Positions 12,373 through 23,564 of a stretch of DNA of 64,000 nt are shown piece after piece. The stretch covers positions 77,677,966 through 77,741,965 of the forward strand of contig NC_088300.1 of the NCBI RefSeq assembly GCF_032854445.1, given 5' to 3'. The position numbers and the translations under genes were made by a program. This stretch comes from Liolophura sinensis (lineage: Eukaryota > Mollusca > Polyplacophora > Chitonida > Chitonidae). Every line of letters starts with the position of its first letter. The first letter of the stretch is position 1. The notes below the pieces were generated by a model. The model did no database searches and was not told the DNA's origin. It worked only from the letters and a program-made list of their open reading frames with translations.

Positions 12373-13988
12373 CATTTATCCTTCACATGACTGGTATCAC
12401 ACTTTTGTTCATAATGGCAATGCATTGTTTCTACACACCCAAAGCTTCATATAAATGAAACCTATTAAATAAATGAACACGATTGAGGAAAGTATTATTA
12501 GAATCCATCAGGGGTGAAATATTGACATTTTTTTTGGTTGTTTTGCATTTTGATTCTCCATTTTCTTATTTTTCCTCTCCTTTAATCATGAAAACCAAAT
12601 TTCAAGTGTAAATACCTTAAATCTGACAAAAATATAACTTGTTGCATTTGAGGTAACCATGTGGAGACGTGGTTTGTGCCTCATCGATGAAACTTTTGAC
12701 CTGGCCATCCATAGCTGCCATGATAGTTTTGTTAAATGTGCCCTCTTCCCTCTTCGGTGATTATATACAAACTTTTACTTTTTATATTAAGACAACAAAC
12801 CATCGCACGGATATACAGCACCACAGTAGTTAATGTTAAACTTACAGAATTATAACTGCACAATTATTGTTACAAGTGCAAGAGAATGGAACAAACACCA
12901 AGCAGAAATCTGTCTCAAGTGTATACATGTTTACCAGGTACTGAGCATAAGGTCAAAACACCTTTTCACTGATCAATAAGAGCGTCTCACAAATATGTGC
13001 ACATCTTCCTACCTGTGTACAGTAATTTCACTAAATATGAGACCTTGCAACGTTGTAATATGGCACTATAATAAATGAATGTGCAGATTACACTTGCAAA
13101 TACTGTACTGCTCTGACACATTGCCTACCCACCGTAATACAGTGCAGCTCAGCTTAAAACCCAAATCAGCGCGATAATTAATCCGATATTTCTCCGCTAG
13201 TAACGAGATATTCCTCTGCTGGCTAGCGCATTTTTCATTCCTGCTGGTACTTTGTCGGAGGTGTGAAGTCAGCCGTATCACCTGACCCTTCACAGACAAG
13301 TACACAACACTAACACACGCACGAAAATATAATTCTGTAGCACGTAAAATCTTCTGTGTGAAACTGGCGCAAAATGTGGACTTTTTCTTCTTTATCTGAT
13401 GTTGTTCAGGACAAGTAAAGTAAATTCATGGAAATATATGGTGTTAATGCATGAGAATAGTGGAATCTGATTTTGTCGTATTTAAGTGTTGACTTTGGTA
13501 CTGGCCTATGTATAATTGGCCTTGACCTCAGTGGAACTGTGATGGGAACGCATTTCAAGTCCACAACTTTAATAAAAGATAATGTGTACAAACAACTGAG
13601 TGTGTGCCACTGATTTTTCTTTATATTTCATCTTGATTTCAGGATTTTCTGCAGTTATTTAATAATTCTGTAGATACAAATTATGACCGGCCATGAAGCG
13701 TTTTAATGATTTATGGTCTGAAGTTGGAAGATCTGATTTTTGCAGATTTAGCAGTTTACAAACAGTCCTTTGGTACCAGTAATAATATTTATCACATACC
13801 TATGCGTGTTACCCATCTGATACAGAGCCCCGATATTTTTTCGTATCACCATCCTCTGAACATTTTGAACGCGTGGAACTACTTTCGCACCGAGTGACCT
13901 TTCCCTGGGAAAGCCCTGCGGTCCTTGATGGGGATTTCCATGCAGAGCTGACCTACTTACACAAACATGCGACTTATTCTCCCTTAAT
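12373..13988. other. No gene assigned; possible promoter-like stretch near 13100-13330
   Basis: Mostly AT-rich. A less AT-rich stretch at about 13100-13330 has a minus-strand open frame of 79 codons (13066-13305) with no recognisable domain. It could be a first exon of a minus-strand gene covering the left of the window, but I see no downstream exons to support this. 13989 is the left TTAA of the piggyBac insertion. Confidence 0.3.
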
Positions 13989-16279
13989 TTAACCCTTTGA
14001 ACACCACGCCCCTAATCACATGCTGACCCCCCACACCAGCCCCCTGGGAAACGCATTAATAAAAACAAAGCACAAAAAATCGTTATTTTTTATGAAAGTT
14101 AATCATGTATTATAAGGCTCTGAATCAAATAAAGTCACCAACAGTTAAGAAGAGGACATTACCTGTCTAATTTCACTGAGTTTATGACACCTATCGCCAA
14201 TATTCTACTTTGTGATGCCAATTATACCAACAGTTGTTGTTTGGCGAACCAATGCACAAGAATTCCTCGCAGAAGTTGCACCAATATACAGTTTTCTGTC
14301 TTTTTGGCAGGTCTGTGTCTTCTGCCTCTGGGCTAGCCTTCTTAGCCCTCAAATATTTCTCTCTGCAAACACGACAGCGATTGTTCTGTTGGGCATGGGT
14401 AGGTCTTTCCACATCGTGGTGAGCGTCTCTCATCAGCCGCTTTTCAGCTTGATCAGAAACACGCCTCCCAAACCCCGAGTTCTGTGATTTCACTTCACCC
14501 ACAAGCTTTTCACACACTGACTCCACAAACATACGGAAAGTAAACGGTCTTTGTCCATCAGAATAATGAAGCTTCACAAAACCCATCAGTACATACGCAT
14601 TGTATACCGCCCACATGAAAAATTTCATGAAAAGCCTTCTTGGCCACTTGTAATGCCGTCGGCAGTTCTGTAGTCTGGTCATCTGGTCATTTTTATCTGT
14701 TCCACCCATGAACTCATTGTAGGCCTTGACAGCTTTTGGGGCAACAACTGGAACTCTTCGGTGCTCTGTGCGGTCATATCTCAGCACATGATCCGGGGGA
14801 GAGGAAATGTAGGTTGATGTCACAAAGTAGATGGGGCGCTTGTCCATCCACACTATTGCGCCCACACTGCCATTATGAATCAGCTTATAGTCACCTTTTC
14901 CCATTCCTTTAGAATTTGTAACCAAAACCTTTGGAAATCCACGTCTGTTTGTCATGGCCGTGCCACAGAGACAAATTTTCTTCTCACTGAGGTATTCTGC
15001 TAATTGAACTGAGGTGTAAAAATGGTCAGTGTAGACAGTATAGTTCTGCCCAGAGTATCTCTCCGTCATGCGAACCACAAGATTTCCGGTAACACCCAAC
15101 TTGTCAATCACAGTGGCATCATTTTGCTTACCGGTGTACACTTGAGCCTTTGTAATGTAGCCATTTTCGGAGTCGCAAAGAAGAAAAGTTTTTATTCCCC
15201 ACCGAATCGGTTTATCTTTTATGTACTGCTTGAAAGATAATCTGTTTTTTGTGGGAATCATACCCTCATCAAGGGACAAATGTTCACCAGGAACATAGTA
15301 ATGCTTGAATTTGGCTAGTATATGGTCAAATACCGGGCGAACCTTGTATATTTTGTCTTCTTTGTTGAGGTTTGGGTCACTCTCGTCGACAGCGTGCAAG
15401 CATGACCATATTGCAAGAAACCTGCGTCGAGACATAGTATTTGGAAATCCAGGAGTCTGGCAGATATTTGAGTCCTTGACACGCCAGTAAAATTCATACC
15501 TGTCTTTATGTATCAACATTTCCATCGACACCCTCAGTCCAACAAATGCCTTCAATTCCTCCATTGTGAGGGAGCTTTTACCTAAACTGTTAGCAATGTA
15601 CCCATTTGGTTTTACTAAAGTCAAATGATCAGCCTGTCGTTGTGTTTCAGACAATAACAAGTCCCACAAAACATCATCCCACAGTAATGACAAATATTCA
15701 GCCGGGTGACTGTCAGCATTCAAATTACCTGGCATGTGTCTCGGGCCTGGTGTACTTGTAGGTGTAAACACTTGTTCTGTAAAGTTACTTGTGTCCCGAG
15801 TCCATCCAGGTGGGGAGACAGATCTGCCTCGGCTAGGAGTAAAGCGCTGCCTGCCACGCCCACGTGTTTCGCTAGAAGAACTGTCACCTGAACAGCCAGG
15901 TGTCACGACATCTGGCCCACTACTGGAGCTAGCAACAATGTCACTTTCGTCATCAGATGAAGTTGGTTCATAACTGCTGACTTCGTTTTCAAAATCACTT
16001 TCCTTAATCATCGCCCTGCAAACTCTCATTGTCCGACTCAAGAAGCTGTGCTAACACGTCGTTCGCTGTCAGCGATTTACGCGACATATTTACTTTGCGT
16101 ACATCCCAAATAACCAGCCAGCTCGATGAAACATGTAAAAATGTCTTCCAACAACAACAAAGGCCTAACACAAGAAGTAAGAAGGCCGTTGATTGGCTAA
16201 AAGCCGGACAGACAGCTTACAAGCTGATCAGTGTATGGGCTGAACGACGCTGCAACTTAGCTGGTGTTCGAAGGGTTAA
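13989..16279 (-). mobile_element. piggyBac-family DNA transposon, structurally intact
   Basis: TTAA at 13989-13992 and at 16276-16279 flank a 2,283-bp element (13993-16275). Terminal inverted repeats are CCCTTTGAACACCA at the left and, on the minus strand, CCCTTCGAACACCA at the right: 13 of 14 bases identical. The CCC(T/Y)T start and TTAA target duplication are piggyBac hallmarks. One uninterrupted transposase frame fills most of the element. Intact frame, preserved catalytic residues and nearly identical ends point to recent insertion, and the element could be autonomous; that last step is inference. Confidence 0.95.
14191..16029 (-). CDS. piggyBac transposase (DDE_Tnp_1_7 family)
   Basis: 612 residues from the first ATG (16029-16027); the open frame continues four codons upstream, but only from a TTG. 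Residues 1-110 are acidic and Ser-rich, as is usual for the disordered N-terminus of this family. The DDE domain follows: first Asp in SLDEGMIP (D254), second in VYTDHFYTS (D335), third and fourth in GGTDKNDQM (D445, D448). These correspond to the four essential Asp of insect piggyBac (268, 346, 447, 450). The C-terminus is Cys/His-rich (CRVC, then WCNFC, then FLC and NNNCW with WHH), the zinc-binding domain that recognises element ends. The product excises and inserts DNA at TTAA in the nucleus. No frameshift or internal stop, so no sign of decay. Codon use was not measured. The remaining doubt is whether it is expressed or domesticated; intact flanking ends favour a transposon. Confidence 0.96.
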   Translation of the reverse strand: MRVCRAMIKESDFENEVSSYEPTSSDDESDIVASSSSGPDVVTPGCSGDSSSSETRGRGRQRFTPSRGRSVSPPGWTRDTSNFTEQVFTPTSTPGPRHMPGNLNADSHPAEYLSLLWDDVLWDLLLSETQRQADHLTLVKPNGYIANSLGKSSLTMEELKAFVGLRVSMEMLIHKDRYEFYWRVKDSNICQTPGFPNTMSRRRFLAIWSCLHAVDESDPNLNKEDKIYKVRPVFDHILAKFKHYYVPGEHLSLDEGMIPTKNRLSFKQYIKDKPIRWGIKTFLLCDSENGYITKAQVYTGKQNDATVIDKLGVTGNLVVRMTERYSGQNYTVYTDHFYTSVQLAEYLSEKKICLCGTAMTNRRGFPKVLVTNSKGMGKGDYKLIHNGSVGAIVWMDKRPIYFVTSTYISSPPDHVLRYDRTEHRRVPVVAPKAVKAYNEFMGGTDKNDQMTRLQNCRRHYKWPRRLFMKFFMWAVYNAYVLMGFVKLHYSDGQRPFTFRMFVESVCEKLVGEVKSQNSGFGRRVSDQAEKRLMRDAHHDVERPTHAQQNNRCRVCREKYLRAKKASPEAEDTDLPKRQKTVYWCNFCEEFLCIGSPNNNCWYNWHHKVEYWR

Positions 16280-16394
16280 GACCCAGAAAAACTAATAAAA
16301 TTTTTTCTACACTGTCTACATGCCAACATTATGGGCAAAAAGGTTATAATCAAATATTTTCGTCATTTTTTTGTGTCGTCTGCTTCGTGATTTT

Positions 16395-17035
16395 TGGCGT
16401 CGAATTACATTCCGCAATGCTGATAGCTGTCGATGTCAAACTATATGACTGCCTGGTAGAGGCGTACAAAGTCTACAAGGACCACAGGCCACCAAAAATG
16501 TGAATAGCCGACAATCCATTTTACGGCATCAATTGTCAAAAGAAAAGTTTGCAGCAATGTATGGTACAAATGCCAACCAATGAAAGAGCGCACCCTAAAA
16601 TCAATTATGAAAACCATGGCAAAACGATCGAGCTTACCTTACGCACAACATGTAACCGTCTCCATCATGCTGGCGTAGCTCCTGCGACTATTATGCAACT
16701 CACTGGCCACAAAAATGTTGCAAGTATAAATAATTACGCTGTTTTTTTCTCATGGTATGCAGGAAAAGATGAGCCACATCATTTCAAATGCACCAGTCAC
16801 AAAGCCTTCCGCTGCAAGCGTAACTCTTTCTCCCCAACCCAGTACATCCACAGAAATTGATGCAGCTGTCCCATCATCTTCTACAGTACAGAATGATCTG
16901 TTTGTTTCACAGAATTTCACACACAATGTAAACCATGCCACTAGAACATGTACAACTGCCGGTATTTCCCAGGGTGCATCCTTCTCAAATTGCACGTTCC
17001 ACCTCAATTTCTTCCACAGATCAGCTACCCATTAA
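16395..17035 (+). pseudogene. Crypton-type tyrosine recombinase, C-terminal remnant
   Basis: Broken protein homology across at least two frames. First comes YDCLVEAYKVYKDHRPPKM (ending near 16503), then TLRTTCNRLHHAGVAPATI followed by MQLTGHKNVASINNYA (16640-16745). The LR plus TGHKN plus NNY pattern is the C-terminal catalytic signature of tyrosine recombinases (second Arg, TGH, nucleophilic Tyr), and resembles the Crypton-like recombinases of animals. The His expected before LR appears to be lost (IELTLR). A third frame (16757-17035) ends in GASFSNCTFHLNFF, resembling Crypton C-termini. A stop at 16501 and the frame changes mark it as dead. It begins about 115 bp from the piggyBac end, but no Crypton sequence is seen on the far side of the piggyBac. 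Confidence 0.75.
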
Positions 17036-17452
17036 CTTTGTTGACAAACTCTTTCAAGAACTCACAGAGACTTCGACAAATTTCAAGAACTTTCATTCAT
17101 CCACATGCAATTAAATCACTTCTTCACTTCTAAAATTGGTGGTTGACCTGATTTAGCGCACTTTACAGCTGTTATAATTAATTTATAATATTTCCACGGC
17201 TTTTTGAGTCTTTGTTTTATTTTATTTTCTTCATTTTCATATTTTTTTTTACCCAATGTTTGTGTCTTAAGCGGTGGTCAACTATTTTGAAATATGCTAT
17301 ATTTAGAACGAAATCCATGCGCGCGTAATGGTTTGTGAGCGCTATGACGGCCTGTGCACTGCCAGACACTATACGCTAAGCAAAGTAGTCTGAAGAAATA
17401 TCTGGATTTTATGCCCCCCAAAGTAGTGTCAATAGAAGGTATATGATAAATA
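17036..17452. other. No feature recognised
   Basis: AT-rich spacer between the Crypton remnant and the hairpin. Confidence 0.35.
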
Positions 17453-17602
17453 GATTATCATTACACTGTGCAGATCTGCATCGTCGCATCTGCTCTCATT
17501 CTCTGCGGTTGCATCGCCGTATCGACCGAGCCCTGCGGCGACGCAACCGCAGAGAACTTGAGCAGATACGACGATGCAGATCAGCACAGTGTGAAGATAA
17601 TC
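17453..17602. repeat. Large imperfect hairpin, 67-bp arms and 16-bp loop
   Basis: The arms 17453-17519 and 17536-17602 are reverse complements over their full, equal length with about 8 mismatches in 67 positions and no gap. The arm core includes GATCTGCATCGTCGC at left and GCGGCGACGCAACCGC at right. The loop is TATCGACCGAGCCCTG. The arms are much richer in GC than the surroundings. This could be a foldback element or the stem of a structured transcript; I see no flanking target duplication and no coding function. Confidence 0.93.
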
Positions 17603-18374
17603 TCTATGTACAAATAGGTATGTATGCCTCTTGTGTATTATTTGTTCGATACTAAAGCATATGAATCTTCAGCCTGTACATTTACCAGTTTGTTAATTTG
17701 ATCATTGTTCTCTTATGTTCAGATCTGTACATGTATGAAAAGTGGAGCATTTGGGATAATACCATGCAGTGAAGATTTTTGGCAATGATGAAAGCAAATT
17801 AACCTGAGCCCCTGTGTGACATGGATGAAGGAGAAGTTACCTAAAGGAGTTCAAAACATAAACAAGTGCCTTATTAAAATGCAGGGCTCGGTAAAACGAG
17901 TGCAATCGATCCAGAACATATTTCCCTTAATTCCACGTACATATATATATATATATCAGTATATTTTCTGTGAATTTTCACAACAAAACATAAAATTACA
18001 AAATTAAAGTTGAAATCTAAATTCAGAAATAATTCCTGATATTAAGAATATGTCTAAATTTAGTCAGACAGCTTTCTGATCTAGGGACCTGATACAATAT
18101 ACCTGAACAACAAGAAGATTTTATAGGCCTTATGAATTATGAATAGAAATGCCCATCTTCATGTAGTCTGCCCCACTCTTTGTATATGAAGTGTGAAAGG
18201 CTCAAGGGATTACACCTCCTAACACAAGATATATACTACCGGTCAGAGTTTATAATGGTAGAATTGAAAGGCATCGCTGTGTTCCACTAACGCACATATT
18301 ACTGTTATATATATATATATATATATATATGTATTGTCTGTTATACCTGTCTTTTACCCTGCCACAGTTCAAGG
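17603..18374. other. No gene; short TA microsatellites
   Basis: AT-rich sequence with TA repeats at about 17940-17957 and 18307-18331. No coding signal recognised. Confidence 0.4.
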
Positions 18375-18421
18375 AAATATCTTTGAGTACGACGTAAAAC
18401 ACTGATCAAATAAATAAATTA
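18375..18421 (+). mobile_element. SINE family B, tail fragment
   Basis: Only the 3' end is present: TTGAGTACGACGTAAAACAC, then TGATCAAATAAATAAAT. It matches the 3' ends of the longer family B copies. Confidence 0.7.
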
Positions 18422-20169
18422 TACCTCAAAGTATTTTCTACCATATTACAACACTCTTCATTCTCACCCCAACCCACTTCATAAACTAATTTCGACCACC
18501 AGGTTTCGAACAGCTTCACAGCACCTAGGTATTTGTTCATCTTGTAGTTTCCTGAAAATGAAATGATTGTTCCAGTTTGGTCAATTTATGAAGACCAGAG
18601 TTGTGACCAGCACTGTTGAGACACAAGCGTCAGCGTGAAACCATGCATGTGGAGATGTTCGGAGATTAAAGAAAGGAGGGGGATTTATAAAGCTGAGCAA
18701 TGTCAAAAATGAGTGACACATATTTGTGAGAATGGCTTTATCAATGATCAGCTCAATCTGAAACTAACATCACCCATGCGGAGATAATCCTTGAAAAAGG
18801 ATTTGGTGAGCAAAAGTAATGAACAATGTTTCCCTTGCCAAATGACAGGTTCTGTAAAAGTGTGGAACTGTACTAACTGGGAATTTTAAATAGTACATGT
18901 ATTGGTTTTATTTATATCAACTACTAAACAGAAGCGGTGAAAATTCATTTATCACTTGACCCTTTTAGAAACAGAACCCCAAACATACAGACAAATTATT
19001 TAACAACGTACCAGGAAATGATATACTGGTAAAACAAAAGAAACTGAATGCAGAAGTGTAATGTATGTACAAAAATGGCAGGCCTAAAGGTATAAAAATT
19101 TTTATTCACAATGATTCTATGAGTTTGACAAAGGTGTAGGGACTTTCACACAACCGTCTGCATCTGCATATCTTTATAAGATTAAATGCTTGATCATCCA
19201 AACCTCAGCTGACTGCTGTCTTGTGAAAAACCGTAGACAAATCAAGTCATTTTATATAATTCTCCAAACTCACCTGTGTAAAAATGTTTGTACAAACTTG
19301 TGTTTTTTTTTTCTTCTGAGAAACGCTTGTCTTCCAGCTTTTAAATTGCAGAGGTATAGGTATATATATTTACAAACAATTTCAAGAAAAATGTTTCCTA
19401 AACACCAACAACGAATGAAGTGATTAAATCTGACAATGGTATCAGTAAACTTACACCCTATTAGTCAAATCTAGATGACTAATAGATGCAGAAAGATGTC
19501 ATTCAACAGTCAACACATATTAAATCTGACAAAAATAATTTAAATACAAGTAGACCAAAGACAATTACTGGTCGGCTGTACTCTTTATCATAGTGTTGTT
19601 GTAAACAACACAGGCCACATGGGCATGCTGTGAGCCCAACTACCTTTACGCTCGGTTGACTCGGTTCTTGCGCCCAGCAAGGGACTCTTATACTGCTGTG
19701 TAGCGTGATAATTCCTGCTTTTGTAATGCATTATCGCGTTATTCCTCCGCTTGATTTGGATTTTAAGCAGGGCAGTACTGTGCACGTACATTACAAAATC
19801 TTTACCTGAACCTCATGTATACATGTAGGTCTATGTATCTGTACTATAACACTGAAGAACAACAGACATAATTAGCTGTACATATATGTTACAAAGCTCA
19901 TCTGGATTGAGGACTAAGGAGCCGTGCTTCACACACCATGCCTCCACCTCAAGAGGTGTCAAGAGTACTAGCTTGCTGAAACACTGGAGTGATTTGTCCA
20001 AGCCTCGCTGTATCTAAACACCATTTCTGAGAACCTCAATAACTTGTTGTTGTGGGTATCCTGGTATTACATTACCAAAGGAACTGAAAAAGTATGGACA
20101 GTTTTACAGTTTTTCTAAAAATCTTGGCGCTTTTCACAACTTTCTACATTCATATGGTCATTTTTTTTT
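18422..20169. other. No gene recognised
   Basis: AT-rich sequence with no recognisable protein similarity. The open frames are short and without domain features. Confidence 0.4.
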
Positions 20170-21000
20170 AATTTAGTTGATTTAGTCTTGGTCTTCATAT
20201 TAATCAAAGCCTTAACTGGAATTCCCACATTGATTCTGTCTGTGAAAAGATCACAACCAAACTTGGTGTGTTGAACAGGAACAAACACATACTGAAAAAA
20301 TATGCAAAAATTCTATATTATAATTCCCGCATTCTTCCACATATCAACTACTGTTACACTATCTGGGGACATGCCAGCAAGTACCAGATATAAAGACTCT
20401 CAAAACTTCCAAAAAGAGCCGCTAGACTAATATTAAATGCCCCTTATTTAACACCAACTTCCAACCTTTTCACGCAACTATTTAAACTTGTGAACTCTGC
20501 AACTACAAAACATCTCCGATCAACCACGAATGATAATCTCCAAGTGCCATTCCCCTCCTCAAAGTACGTCAAACAAAGCCTTTAATACAATGATCCCAAA
20601 CTGTGGAACTCATTAGAAAGGGACTTAAAAAGAGTCAAAATCTCCAAAAGCCTTCTGTAAAAAGTTTCATTTGACCATGCTTGACAAACAAAACGAAAAT
20701 GCTTAAAAACTCATTTTCAATACAGACACAGTTAATATCTTGATTGTAATCTGTCCTTTATTGTTTGTGCTCTTTTTGTATTGCCTTGTATAGCATAATT
20801 ACTGAATCTATGGCTACTGTTGATACCGTTATGTGTGCAAACTATTTGTCTGGTCACTGTTAATATTTACTTGTAAATGTCATGTTTGTTTTGTCACCCT
20901 GTCAGAGGGCCTCTGGGAAAACAGTTTTTGTAACTGACAGAGTAAATGTTCATCATCTGTCACCCTCAGAAAATAAAGCATATATAAAAAAAAATAAAAT
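20170..21000 (+). mobile_element. 5'-truncated non-LTR retrotransposon (LINE)
   Basis: The left part (about 20185-20700) translates as the C-terminal end of a LINE reverse transcriptase: LGLHINQSLNWNSHIDSVCE, later ILYYNSRILPHINYCYTIWG, later YNDPKLWNSLERDLKRV. These match the typical LG-x-x-ID-x-L-W-x-HI, NS-x-I-x-P-x-L-x-Y-C-x-x-x-W and WNSLP-like motifs after the catalytic domain. At least three in-frame stops interrupt it (codons TAA near 20391, 20583 and 20656). About 260 bp of 3' untranslated sequence follow, with AATAAA at 20972-20977 and an A-rich/TA-rich tail. The clade (CR1, L2 or Jockey-like) cannot be settled from this piece. Confidence 0.85.
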
Positions 21001-21024
21001 ATATATATATATATATATATATGT
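20998..21024. repeat. AT microsatellite at LINE tail
   Basis: TA dinucleotide run directly following the A-rich end of the LINE copy, probably grown from its tail. Confidence 0.8.
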
Positions 21025-21465
21025 ATAATTCACATCAGCTTTAGTGGCATTAGTCAATAATGGCATGTTTTTTCTTTCTGTTTCAAAGAACATCAATCTT
21101 CCCACAGTCTCTTTTACAAATTATGCCACTTGTTTACATAAGTTTTAGGACCACTTAGTCGTCAAAGAAGACCAATCTGAGACAAAATTGGGAAATACAA
21201 GGTATCCAAATTTTTAACCATTTTTTTTTTCATATTTTTATATTTTATTTTAATCTGTATATAGACCTACCAAATCAGAATAGAAGGAAATGTTTAACTG
21301 CACACATCCCCCCCACCCCCCATATGGAGATTCCTAACCAAACCTGTCTATGTTTCATACACAACGCAGAATAGCATATACATACATGGTGGTATGATGG
21401 TACTTTGTATATTTATCAATCTTAAAGGCCCAAGGGCACTTGCAAATGGAAGAGTTACGTCAGAC

Positions 21466-21497
<32 letters not shown>

Positions 21498-23302
21498 ACA
21501 TCGCCAGACACGTTTCATTCAGTTGATGCAGAAAACGGTCCATTACAGTCAACTGGCTCCATCATGCCAAAGTGACATCAATGGACACATTTTACATAAC
21601 ACAGAAGACTACAGCATATATAGAGCAAAACGAGAGCAGTGACGACAATGTGGTAGTTGGTAAAGGGTTACACCCATTACCATTACACAAAAACACTATC
21701 TAACAGGTTAGCACCATCGATTAAACAAATCTAGGTAAAACGAAAATGTAGTGATGACTGCAATTTATTGGTCACTGGTCTACAACACACAGGCCACATT
21801 ACTGATTTTCAATGATAACATTAACAATTTTGCCACACTGCTCATCTTGGCAAGAGTTACTTCCCCTTTCACTCTTCACTGCTTGCCAGGCTTAGTATCC
21901 ATGAAAGCAATATGTGTCACTGACACAGACTCCTTAATATCTTATTCTGCTCATAATGTATTTTATCCAATAAAATCCTGATGATTCACTACAAGATACA
22001 CAAATATGATAACAAGAAGAGGAATAACTTACGTAACCATGACTTGGTCCCTGTCATGATAGGACTGGGCATTGGGTGACCCGGCATTCTGGGGCCCAAC
22101 ATGTGGGGGCACAGACTGGGATCTCTGACACGTCAACGAACAGCTCTCACTACAACAGGAACAAAACAATCCAATACACACATGTAGTACACCAACTTCT
22201 GATCAGGTCTGCTCAAAAGAACTGGAACATTCTGGACACCTGTGACCATATAGATGCTCGGTTGGATTGTCTCTTTTACCATTTCAATTATGCCTTGTTT
22301 AGGACCTTGTTTTATGTTAAATATTAGCACTGGTTCACTCATTATAATTTTCTTTCATGCTGATGTATATCGAGTTGCCCATACATGTAGTTTAATCGGT
22401 CTCAAAATTCATTTTTACATTTTGCTCACTGATTCCCATTTCAGTGATATATGGCCACGACCCACTTCACTTTATATACCTCGGAATGAACATGGAGTCA
22501 AATGTGTTGGGTCAAAGATGACTAGGAACACCGAGTCTTCTTTTCTAGCCACAAATGTTGTGTATCATACCTCTGGCCCATTGCATTTTGACCTCGACTG
22601 CATTCCAAGATATGTAAAGAGGATAAGCCAAATATTTGTTTACATGCAGCAATAACAGATGATCTGTGTCAAGGCTTTCCTTTTTGCTTTTCTTTTTTTT
22701 TTTCTGTTGTCCAGGTTTCAATCCTTCTCACATTGGGCTGACTGTCCACATTATAGGCAATAAATTTGCCACTTTGTTATAAATTCTGACCAAGGACAAC
22801 TGGGCTCTAGAAATTTTACCAGAGCCTACAGCCTTTACTTGTGTTGACACAGACATGAAAATGTTAAAATGACATAACTCAAAACCGTCTATGCCTTGCT
22901 GACATTAAATATTTTACATTACAGTGTGTTGACTGATTTATTGTCTAACCTACTATTATTTCCAGTTATTACTGGGCATAATTCTGGCTCACTATCATCC
23001 ACTGGTGTTCGTGTCATACTGCACCTCACTATCTGCTGCCCATATATTATTATTGCACTGCTGCAGGCCTGTGACGTTCTCATGCTAGGCATAGATCTAA
23101 GATGTCTTCCAAAATTTAGAAACCAAATACCTATATAAAGGGCATTTGGTAACTTCACTTACAAAGGACAGCACCATGGCTTTCAGGAAAATTTACACTC
23201 AAACCTTTCTTACTTAAAATGTAAAGAAAAACAAATCATTCAAGTGGAAGATGGTGAGGAATAAATGAGTGATTATGGCTTAATGCCACAGAGGGTGAGG
23301 AA
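21025..23302. other. No gene recognised
   Basis: AT-rich, with a compound TA/TG repeat at about 21466-21500. A 133-codon frame at 22254-22655 (+) has no recognisable domain and lies in ordinary-looking AT-rich DNA, so it is not called. Confidence 0.4.
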
Positions 23303-23550
23303 TTCATTTATTTATTTATGTGATTTGTGTTTATGCTGTACTCAAGAATATTTTACTTATACAATGGTGGCCAGCATTAGGGTGGGAGGAAACCAGGCAG
23401 AGCCCACGACCATCCACAGGTTACTAAAAGACCTTCCCACATATATCCAGCATGAACTTGGACTTGAACTCACAGGGAACACACTGGTAGAAGGCTTTTA
23501 GGTCATTGTGCCGTGCTGGCAGTTCTTACCCTCTCGGCCACGTAGGCCCC
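23303..23550 (-). mobile_element. SINE family B, full length with perfect target-site duplication
   Basis: The best-defined copy. Tail of ATTT repeats at left (TTCATTTATTTATTTATG), body with TACTCAAGAATATTTTACTT and GGGTGGGAGGAAACCAGGC, box B as the reverse of GGACTTGAACTCACAGG, and head at right (CTCGGCCACGTAGGCCCC). A perfect 14-bp direct repeat, CAGAGGGTGAGGAA, lies at 23289-23302 and 23551-23564. The head resembles a Ser/Leu-type tRNA (TGGCCGAGNGG-like box A). Confidence 0.95.
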
Positions 23551-23564
23551 CAGAGGGTGAGGAA

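Noticed and set aside
13066-13305. 79-codon minus-strand frame, possible first exon
   Set aside because: No matching downstream exon found on the minus strand.
22254-22655. 133-codon open frame
   Set aside because: No recognisable domain, AT-rich composition, no splice or neighbour support.
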